From Candidatus Moraniibacteriota bacterium (GTDB lineage Bacteria > Patescibacteriota > Minisyncoccia > Moranbacterales > UBA2206): DNA of 8,919 nt. The stretch covers positions 3,855 to 12,773 of the forward strand of contig DPJH01000021.1 in the NCBI GenBank assembly GCA_003543115.1, read 5' to 3'. Under the pieces are notes generated by a model. It was given only the letters and a program-made list of their open reading frames with translations, made no database searches and had not been told where the DNA came from. The translations under genes and the position numbers were made by a program. Every line of letters starts with the position of its first letter. Position 1 is the stretch's first letter. Positions 1 through 5,124 of this stretch are shown one piece after another.

Positions 1-3
1 CAT

Positions 4-32
4 TTGACAAACAACAATAATTTTTCTAAGAT
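4..32 (+). promoter_or_regulatory. Sigma70-type promoter of the small RNA gene
   Basis: A perfect -35 element TTGACA (4-9) is followed by a 17-nt spacer and a -10 element TAAGAT (27-32, four of six consensus bases). Transcription would start near 36-40, exactly where the closing helix of the downstream RNA begins (37). No translated start codon follows before the terminator at 174-212, so the promoter seems to serve a noncoding transcript. It is the only canonical -35/-10 pair I recognise in the window. Confidence 0.65.
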
Positions 33-36
33 CTTA

Positions 37-212
37 TTGGAGGTTCTGTAAGCGGTTGCAGAAATCTCCTTGCTCTCGGTGTAGGGGTTTTCCAGGAATA
101 CGCTTTTCACGCGTACATAGTTGCAAATGAGGCAATTCTTGAAAATCCAAACTTATCCACTCTCTACCTCCAAGGCGTCCAAGTTCATCGAACTCTGGAC
201 GCCGTTTTTTTT
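37..212 (+). ncRNA. Structured small RNA, 6S RNA-like candidate
   Basis: This is probably a stand-alone noncoding RNA of about 175 nt. Visible helices, read inward, are: closing stem TTGGAGGT (37-44) with ACCTCCAA (166-173); GTAAG (48-52) with CTTAT (152-156); an open region of 17 nt (53-69) facing 16 nt (136-151); TTGC(T)CTC (70-77) with GAGGCAA (129-135) and one bulged T; then apical TGTA (80-83) with TACA (114-117), and CGC (101-103) with GCG (111-113). A long rod with a near-symmetric central bubble is the hallmark of 6S RNA, which binds the sigma70 RNA polymerase holoenzyme as a promoter mimic. Size, own promoter and own terminator also fit. I see no tmRNA, RNase P or SRP RNA signature motifs. 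The alternative is a leader or riboswitch of the downstream YggT gene; against that, the closing stem abuts the terminator without overlapping it, and YggT has its own -10-like box. ncRNA gene: fairly sure; 6S identity: tentative. Confidence 0.6.
174..212 (+). terminator. Strong intrinsic terminator of the small RNA
   Basis: Thirteen base pairs form between 174-186 (GGCGTCCAAGTTC) and 190-203, with one bulged C at 195 and a three-base loop ATC (187-189). The stem is followed by G204 and eight T residues (205-212). This is a textbook rho-independent terminator, the most stable hairpin in the window, and it directly abuts the closing helix of the upstream RNA. Confidence 0.9.
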
Positions 213-253
213 ATTGCAAGAGAAATATAAAAACTTTGCAAGTGTAATAAAGG

Positions 254-259
254 TATAGT
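254..259 (+). promoter_or_regulatory. -10-like element upstream of the YggT gene
   Basis: TATAGT (five of six consensus bases) ends 14 nt before the TTG codon at 273, the same distance as the TATAAT before the MEMO/CapA gene (1558 to 1572) and close to that before the NUDIX gene (720 to 732). No convincing -35 is seen. It would give a 5' leader of about 7 nt for a start at 273, which is the main support for the TTG start. Confidence 0.4.
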
Positions 260-272
260 TTTAAATGCTAAT

Positions 273-578
273 TTGATTCGGTTTATGTTTGGAATAATAA
301 GAGCATTGGTGAATATACTTTTTGGGGTGCTTGAATTCCTGTTGTTGTTTCGTTTTGTATTCAAATTTTTTGCAGTGAATCCTGACACTCCTTTCGTGGC
401 TTGGATTTATAGGACGTCAGCTCCGCTAGTGAGCCCCTTTGCCGGAATTCTTCCTGATCTGAAATTAGGAAGGTTCGTGGTGGATTTTTCAACGCTCTTC
501 GCGCTTATAGTGTATACTTTGATCGCTTACTTGATATTGCAGGCTTTTTCCTATGTTGATAATCGGAATTTAAAGTAA
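273..578 (+). CDS. yggT: YggT family membrane protein
   Basis: A 101-residue integral membrane protein with one YggT/YlmG domain. A hydrophobic N-terminal segment (about residues 4-34) is followed by the characteristic loop NPDTPFVAWIYRTSAPLVSP, then a GRFVVDFSTLFALIVYTL segment forming the second membrane helix (about residues 67-93). The loop and the 'GRFVVDFS' motif make the family call firm. The family is widespread in bacteria and plastids and has been linked to cell division, nucleoid or membrane-complex assembly; the biochemical role is unknown. No in-frame ATG lies between the upstream in-frame stop (228-230) and the coding region, so the start is either TTG at 273 or ATG at 285. TTG 273 is preferred because of the -10 spacing, but ATG 285 (four residues shorter) cannot be excluded. 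An out-of-frame ATG at 265 gives only three codons. The gene lies 60 nt after the small RNA terminator and ends 22 nt before a palindromic terminator, so it is probably monocistronic. Confidence 0.9.
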   Translation: MIRFMFGIIRALVNILFGVLEFLLLFRFVFKFFAVNPDTPFVAWIYRTSAPLVSPFAGILPDLKLGRFVVDFSTLFALIVYTLIAYLILQAFSYVDNRNLK

Positions 579-599
579 CTCATACATATTATGTGCATG

Positions 600-638
600 A
601 AAAAATTACGTAATTAATTACGTAATTTTTTGTTTTTT
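600..638 (+). terminator. Perfect 32-nt palindrome with T-tail, probable terminator
   Basis: Positions 600-631 read identically on both strands (A6 TTACGTAATT / AATTACGTAA T6) and are followed by GTTTTTT (632-638). As RNA this gives a stem of up to 14 bp with a TTAA loop, containing only two G-C pairs, then a U-rich tract. It sits 22 nt after the YggT stop codon. The A-run on one side and T-run on the other would let it work in both directions, but no convergent gene is present. A protein-binding palindrome (ATTACGTAAT occurs twice) is the alternative. Confidence 0.6.
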
Positions 639-711
639 GCTGGGAATTGCTCGTGTGTCTTATTGAACAAACAGTTTTAATTTAATTGTTAAAATTGAGT
701 GTTAGAAATCA

Positions 712-720
712 TGATATAAT
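712..720 (+). promoter_or_regulatory. Extended -10 promoter (TGATATAAT) of the NUDIX gene
   Basis: A consensus TATAAT (715-720) preceded by TGn (712-714) forms a perfect extended -10 element. No well-spaced -35 is visible, as is usual for extended -10 promoters. Transcription would begin near 727, leaving only about 5 nt before the ATG at 732, so the mRNA would be practically leaderless. Confidence 0.7.
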
Positions 721-731
721 AAATAACACAT

Positions 732-1190
732 ATGAGAACAATAAAAAGAGAAATAGTAGCGGCTATAATAGTATCCAAGGATGGAAAGATATTTCAGGGC
801 ATGAAGAATCCGAATAAAGGCGGAGTATATTCCGATTGTTGGCATATTCCTGGCGGCGGAGTTGATAAGGGCGAAACAAAAGAGCAGGCGCTAACAAGGG
901 AGATAAAAGAGGAGACAAGAATGAGCCTATCAAAATATAAGATCGAGTTATTGGATGATAAGGGGATAGGAGAATCGGAAAAAATATTGAAAGACAGCGG
1001 AGAGAAGGTTTTATGCAAAATGAAGTTTACGGTTTATAAGATTGAAATTTTTGACAAATTGGCAGATGAAATTGAAATTGCACTTAATGATGATCTGGAA
1101 AAATATATTTGGAGCGATGTGGCAGAGTTAAAATATAGGAAATTAACACCTCCATCGATTGAATTATTTAAGCGATTGGGATATTTATAA
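732..1190 (+). CDS. NUDIX hydrolase
   Basis: A 152-residue cytoplasmic NUDIX-fold protein expected to hydrolyse a nucleoside diphosphate linked to another moiety (Mg2+-dependent pyrophosphohydrolase). The Nudix box spans residues 42-64: G42-x5-E48-x7-R56-E57-I-x-E60-E61, with all catalytic acidic residues present. The usual glycine near the end of the box is R63, a modest deviation from GX5EX7REUXEEXGU. The preceding WHIPGGG (37-43) is typical. The length is normal for a single-domain NUDIX enzyme and does not reveal the substrate; housekeeping of oxidised nucleotides, an ADP-sugar or an mRNA cap-like substrate are all possible. The start is secure: an in-frame TAA lies at 720-722 and the next Met is residue 24. 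There is no Shine-Dalgarno sequence; an extended -10 lies 12 nt upstream. A small ORF follows after 11 nt and may be co-transcribed. Confidence 0.93.
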   Translation: MRTIKREIVAAIIVSKDGKIFQGMKNPNKGGVYSDCWHIPGGGVDKGETKEQALTREIKEETRMSLSKYKIELLDDKGIGESEKILKDSGEKVLCKMKFTVYKIEIFDKLADEIEIALNDDLEKYIWSDVAELKYRKLTPPSIELFKRLGYL

Positions 1191-1201
1191 TCACAATTTT
1201 T

Positions 1202-1366
1202 ATGAGGTTATTAAAAACAATCAGGCATAGCGGTTTGTTTTCAAATTCTGTTGAAAGCAGTGAAGCCAGAGAAAAGCTCAAAAAAGACGAACCGGACAAC
1301 TATGAAGGAAAGTTTACCCGAGCGCGTGACCTGCGCTTTTTGGAAGAAGCTAAAAGCACGAATTAG
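1202..1366 (+). CDS. Small hypothetical protein (54 aa)
   Basis: An ATG at 1202 opens 54 codons ending in TAG (1364-1366), 11 nt after the NUDIX stop. The product starts MRLLKTIRHSG, then becomes strongly charged (SEAREKLKKDEPDNYEGKF, then TRARDLRFLEEA). It is soluble and probably helical in its C-terminal half, with no membrane segment, cysteines or recognised motif. The amino acid composition (balanced Lys/Glu/Arg/Asp, few rare residues) looks like a real protein rather than random AT-rich sequence, and the tight spacing suggests co-transcription with the NUDIX gene. I do not recognise the family. There is no Shine-Dalgarno sequence before it, and a chance ORF of this length remains possible. 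Confidence 0.5.
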   Translation: MRLLKTIRHSGLFSNSVESSEAREKLKKDEPDNYEGKFTRARDLRFLEEAKSTN

Positions 1367-1480
1367 ATCGTTGCATTAAGGATCTGGATCGCTTCAATCT
1401 CACTGCAATTCTATCCTAATTTTCCAAAGTTATTCCTATTTGGGTCCATAGCTCAGTACTTTTAAAATTTAAGCAAAGTT

Positions 1481-1505
1481 GAGATCTGGAAAAGGTCTCT
1501 TTTTT
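1481..1505 (+). terminator. Intrinsic terminator after the NUDIX/small-ORF unit
   Basis: GAGATC (1481-1486) pairs with GGTCTC (1494-1499) through six base pairs including one G-U, around the 7-nt loop TGGAAAA, and is followed by six T residues (1500-1505). It lies 115 nt downstream of the 54-codon ORF, so the transcript would carry a long 3' untranslated region. It cleanly separates that unit from the promoter at 1550-1558. Confidence 0.65.
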
Positions 1506-1549
1506 GGTTCTAATCTTGTATTTTTCGAAAAGGCATACAAGCCATATCG

Positions 1550-1558
1550 TGGTATAAT
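1550..1558 (+). promoter_or_regulatory. Extended -10 promoter (TGGTATAAT) of the MEMO/CapA gene
   Basis: A perfect TATAAT (1553-1558) is preceded by TGn (1550-1552), the same extended -10 architecture as at 712-720. No -35 is visible. Predicted transcription start is near 1565, 7 nt before the ATG at 1572, so the mRNA is nearly leaderless. It probably drives at least the first gene of the 1572-6180 cluster. Confidence 0.7.
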
Positions 1559-1571
1559 TTAAAATATAAAA

Positions 1572-3149
1572 ATGAAAAAAATATTATCCAAAAAATTATT
1601 TAGAGTTGCGGCTGTATCTTTGTTTGTATTTCTCGTAAGCATCTTTTTGGCCTGTTTATATTTTTCGTATGAGGTTGCGCCTGGAAAGGAAAACTATCAA
1701 AACCCTATCAATGATGAAGCCGACAATAATTTTTTAATTGCCATTTCACCGCATCATTTAGTGGCTAAAACTTTGATTGAAAATCTTTTTTCTCAAATTA
1801 AGGATTCTGATGTTGAAACAGTTATTATAATAAGCCCCAATCATTTTAATCAGGGGAAGGGGAATATACAGTCAAGCTTATATCCAAAATCAAAGTTAAA
1901 TGCTGACCAATACTGGATAAAAAGCATGCAACGAGAAAGATTATTGTCTATTGAGGATGAAAGTTTCTCAAATGAACATGGAATTAATAATTTACTTCCA
2001 TATATAGAAGAAAGTTTTCCTGATGCAACAATAATTCCTATAATAATCTCCGAAACAGTCAGCGATGATCAATCTGCCAATCTGACAAGCGCATTAAATT
2101 TTTTTAGGGATAAAAAAGCGAGGATAATTCTTTCAGCTGACTTTTCTCATTATCTGACAAATCCAGGCGCGCAATTTCATAATATTCATGCATTAAAAAC
2201 GCTTCAGAATGTTGACTCAGTAGCAGCTTCTAAGGCGGATATTGATTGTCCGAAGGGACTTGAGGTGATAATGAAAATAGCTAAACTGAATAATTTTAAT
2301 TTTCAATTGCTTGATAGTTCAAACGCTGCAATTTTGGGCGGGAATGAATTTGTCATCGAACCTACAAGCTATGTAACAGGATTTTTTTCTGAAGAAAAGT
2401 CTTCTGTTCAATCGGATAGTTTGAATTTTTCATTTTTTGGAGATATCAGGCAGGATGAATTTTTAAAATATGGAAATGAAAAAAATAATTTGGATCATAT
2501 GTTGGCTGATGTGGAGAGATTATTTTTGGGAACGGATTTCGCGGTAGCTAATTTTAAATCATCAATAGGAAACGGAAATATCCTAGAAAGTTTTAAGAAA
2601 AGAGGTTTTGATGCTTCTAGTTCTGAAAGTTTCGTAACTGGGAAGCAAAATAACATTACCTATGCGCTATTTAATTATAACCAGATTGAAAAGGATGCTG
2701 AAGAAAAAATAATCAGCAATATATTAAACAATAAGGATAAAGCTGAAATAAACATCGTGTATGCCGCTTGGGCGGAAAATTCTGCCAATACTGTCGAGGA
2801 TAAAGGTGGTAAAATGCTTTTGGCGCACAAATTTATTGATGCTGGTGCGGATGTCGTTATTGGGAATTCTCCTGATAAAATAGATCCAATAGAAAAGTAT
2901 GGCGGAAAGTATATTTTCTATTCCATCGGGAGTTTTTTTGGCGAGGAATCGTTAGGAGTGGGCATGAATTATGATGATTTAAGCGAAAGAATAAGTTATT
3001 ATTTGATTCCGGTTAAATTTGATACTAACCACAAGCAGAAAGTGATTCAGGGAGATGAATTAAAAAGCATATTAAATTCTATCGCCGATAGCGCTGTTGC
3101 TGATGACAGCATCAGGAGCCGGATTAAGAGCGGGATAATATTTGACTAG
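1572..3149 (+). CDS. Membrane-anchored MEMO-family domain fused to a degenerate CapA-like domain
   Basis: This 525-residue protein has an N-terminal basic stretch (KKILSKKLFR) and one hydrophobic segment (about 10-31), so the rest should be outside the cytoplasmic membrane. C28 sits in FLAC, a poor lipobox, so lipidation is doubtful. Residues about 54-275 match the MEMO/AmmeMemoRadiSam protein B family: PHH (H61), SPNH (H91), EHG (E135-H136), SADFSHY (D190, H193) and C226 in DCPKG, all the positions expected for the family's metal-binding pocket. Residues about 286-490 resemble the CapA/PGA-capsule metallophosphatase-like fold: FFGDI (D291), then GADVVIG and KYIFYSIGSFF. The family's usual NLE, HWG, GHHPHV and GNF motifs read NFK, AAW, GNSPDK and GSF, so its metal site looks lost. 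The substrate is unknown; neither an AMMECR1-domain nor a radical SAM partner is nearby. In-frame TAA at 1560 fixes the start. The gene ends in TAG, and the next gene starts 53 nt later. Confidence 0.82.
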   Translation: MKKILSKKLFRVAAVSLFVFLVSIFLACLYFSYEVAPGKENYQNPINDEADNNFLIAISPHHLVAKTLIENLFSQIKDSDVETVIIISPNHFNQGKGNIQSSLYPKSKLNADQYWIKSMQRERLLSIEDESFSNEHGINNLLPYIEESFPDATIIPIIISETVSDDQSANLTSALNFFRDKKARIILSADFSHYLTNPGAQFHNIHALKTLQNVDSVAASKADIDCPKGLEVIMKIAKLNNFNFQLLDSSNAAILGGNEFVIEPTSYVTGFFSEEKSSVQSDSLNFSFFGDIRQDEFLKYGNEKNNLDHMLADVERLFLGTDFAVANFKSSIGNGNILESFKKRGFDASSSESFVTGKQNNITYALFNYNQIEKDAEEKIISNILNNKDKAEINIVYAAWAENSANTVEDKGGKMLLAHKFIDAGADVVIGNSPDKIDPIEKYGGKYIFYSIGSFFGEESLGVGMNYDDLSERISYYLIPVKFDTNHKQKVIQGDELKSILNSIADSAVADDSIRSRIKSGIIFD

Positions 3150-3182
3150 GATGCTTCTGAGTATATACTTAAAATAGTTAAT

Positions 3183-3188
3183 TATATT
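3183..3188 (+). promoter_or_regulatory. Possible -10 element before the CGKPVIYLYP-domain gene
   Basis: TATATT ends 15 nt before the ATG at 3203, similar to the spacing at three other genes in the window. There is no TGn extension and no clear -35, and in this AT-rich gap such a hexamer could arise by chance. If real, the gene has its own short-leader transcript in addition to read-through from upstream. Confidence 0.25.
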
Positions 3189-3202
3189 TTTAGATAATAA
3201 AA

Positions 3203-5041
3203 ATGGAAAATGAAAATACCTCAAATGAGTCTGTTTCAAATGAATCTTTAAAAGAAAAAGAACGGCTCAATAAAAATAGAAAAATATTGAGAATTTTCGA
3301 AATTTGTTTCGGGATTTTTTTGATAATTGTCTTAGTCTTTGGCGGAATTTTTTTAAAGAAAATATATGATAAAAACATGAAGCTTGTTGCTGAAAATTCA
3401 GCGTTAAAAACAAAGAAACAAGCGTCCTCTTCTAATAACGCATTAAGCAGTAATGGAGGTAACAATAATTATGATTCGTCTGGGAGCCGAATCTCTCAGA
3501 AAAAAGACTTATATATAGCCACTCTTTGGGAAGCAGAGGCTATTTTAAAAGGTCAGATGGATTGGAATAATCCAAAAAAAATTGAGGATGCGGGACTTTT
3601 TCAATCAATTGACAGTTATATGAATGTGGGAAAAGTAAAATCTGGAAAATATTCAGGTTATGATTTTGATATTGCAAAAACAATACCAGACGGCCCAATG
3701 GGTTCAATGAGAATCAGTTTCTTAAAAAAAGATAATAACTATTTGATTTTAGGAAGATATGGCTCTTTTTCGACTTTGGATGCTTTAAGATCTTATACTA
3801 ATCCCGACTTTGAGGTTGATGATGACTCGATATCTTTCACAAACGACATGATAATAGAAGAAATAGAATCGCCGGAATTTTTATATGGACCAAATAAAGA
3901 TCAGACTCTTGTAAAATCGTATTTGATAGATGATTTTTCAACAGATTTTCTTACGGTGGCCTTTACTGATATTAAGTGGGGGGATGTTTGGATGAAAGAT
4001 GTCGAAAAGGTAAATAAATATAAAAAAAAGAATAAATCCAGTCAGATTAGTTTTACCGATAATAATTCATTTTATATAAAGCTTCCTGACGGGACAGCCC
4101 AAAGTTATGCACTTTCATTTGATAAGGACAAGCTCTTGGATATAACCTGGAAGAATGATGAAAAACTAGAGAAGGAAGATCGAGATAAATATGACGAGGC
4201 CCATCGCTCCGGATGTGGAACGAGAAATGTTGCAGATGTCTTTATGGGAAGTATGAACGATTTGATTGTTGCTGGAAAGAATGAAAGCGGTCAAGATGTT
4301 TATGAATATAAGAATAAAGATAACCAAGCATTGAAAAATATTTACGATGGCGCTTATTGGCAGGATGGGAGTGAAAAAATAAGTTATGATAAATATGTTA
4401 AAGATCATCCGATCATTTTTGTGAAGGATTCTTTCGACAGACTGCTTCAATTCACCACCAATAAATATCCTCCAGCGGCAGAGTGCGGAAAGCCGGTTAT
4501 CTATCTTTACCCTCAAGAAAAAACAAATGTTGATGTTGAAGTTTTTCCGATAGGAGGTATGATTGTTTCTGACCCTGCCTACCAAAAAGGCTGGAGCGTC
4601 ATAGCTGATCCCAGTGGAGAAATAACCAATCTTGCAGATAATAAGATATATCCCTATTTGTTCTGGGAAGGCAGAGGAAATATTGTCGCTCAAGCTTCAA
4701 AAACAGGATTCATTGTTGAAAAAAATAATCTTGACGAATTCTTAAGTGAAAAATTAACCCAAGCAGGACTTATTGAGAAAGAGATTGGTGATTTCAAGGA
4801 TTTTTGGCTTCCAAGAATGATTGCTGGAAACAAACCATATTATTTTGTGACTTTTATGGGGAACAATTATATGGATAAAATTGCGCCTCTCAATATTCAT
4901 CCTAGGCCGGATAGTGTTATTCGCATATTGATGGACTATGAGGGTCTTGATGATGCAATTGACGTTCAACCTGAAATATTAAAAACTCCCGAAAGAAAAG
5001 GCTTTACCGTAGTTGAATGGGGAGGGGTACTGAGAAAATAA
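3203..5041 (+). CDS. Anchored protein with conserved C-terminal CGKPVIYLYP / VVEWGG domain, function unknown
   Basis: A 612-residue protein. Residues 1-27 are hydrophilic and charged, residues about 28-51 form one membrane helix, and a Ser/Asn/Gly-rich linker (about 74-92) leads to a large extracytoplasmic part. Residues about 95-425 are a mixed, Lys/Asp-rich region I do not recognise, including SGCGTRNVADVF with C338. From C428 the protein matches a family I recall only as hypothetical proteins in Firmicutes and other bacteria: CGKPVIYLYP (428-437), a GGMIVSDPAYQKGW stretch, YPYLFWEG (483-490), a helical FLSEKLTQAGL stretch, FWLPRM, and PERKGFTVVEWGG (596-608) close to the C terminus. No catalytic role is known to me. 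C428 and C338 could form a disulfide, which is inference. In-frame TAG at 3191 fixes the start; there is no ribosome-binding site. It lies 53 nt after the MEMO/CapA gene and 83 nt before the glycosyltransferase. Confidence 0.88.
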   Translation: MENENTSNESVSNESLKEKERLNKNRKILRIFEICFGIFLIIVLVFGGIFLKKIYDKNMKLVAENSALKTKKQASSSNNALSSNGGNNNYDSSGSRISQKKDLYIATLWEAEAILKGQMDWNNPKKIEDAGLFQSIDSYMNVGKVKSGKYSGYDFDIAKTIPDGPMGSMRISFLKKDNNYLILGRYGSFSTLDALRSYTNPDFEVDDDSISFTNDMIIEEIESPEFLYGPNKDQTLVKSYLIDDFSTDFLTVAFTDIKWGDVWMKDVEKVNKYKKKNKSSQISFTDNNSFYIKLPDGTAQSYALSFDKDKLLDITWKNDEKLEKEDRDKYDEAHRSGCGTRNVADVFMGSMNDLIVAGKNESGQDVYEYKNKDNQALKNIYDGAYWQDGSEKISYDKYVKDHPIIFVKDSFDRLLQFTTNKYPPAAECGKPVIYLYPQEKTNVDVEVFPIGGMIVSDPAYQKGWSVIADPSGEITNLADNKIYPYLFWEGRGNIVAQASKTGFIVEKNNLDEFLSEKLTQAGLIEKEIGDFKDFWLPRMIAGNKPYYFVTFMGNNYMDKIAPLNIHPRPDSVIRILMDYEGLDDAIDVQPEILKTPERKGFTVVEWGGVLRK

Positions 5042-5124
5042 AATGGATTGCAAGCTTATCTTGGAATTGCGACTTTTCTTCATTTATTACTAATATATAG
5101 ATATATTGATTTAAAATACTTATT

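Larger units (their letters stand above)
1367..1571. other. Intergenic stretch without a gene
   Basis: This 205-nt region contains no supported coding sequence. It holds an 18-nt stretch resembling the 5' end of a tRNA (about 1442-1457), a small intrinsic terminator (1481-1505) and the extended -10 promoter of the following gene (1550-1558). The rest (1367-1440) shows no recognisable structure. Confidence 0.6.

Noticed and set aside
1..51. Possible C-terminal tail of a gene entering from the left edge (HLTNNNNFSKILLEVL then TAA)
   Set aside because: Only 16 codons are visible, and they overlap a well-formed promoter and the start of the RNA hairpin; nothing supports coding.
30..230. A 66-codon open frame on the + strand (DLIGGSVSGC...) through the small RNA region
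   Set aside because: It has no ATG, and its last third runs through the terminator hairpin and T-tract. The pairing pattern and promoter position explain the region better as RNA.
4166..4693. 175-codon ORF on the minus strand
   Set aside because: It lies wholly inside the well-supported CGKPVIYLYP-domain gene on the other strand and overlaps its conserved motifs. It has no recognisable domain; it is a shadow frame.
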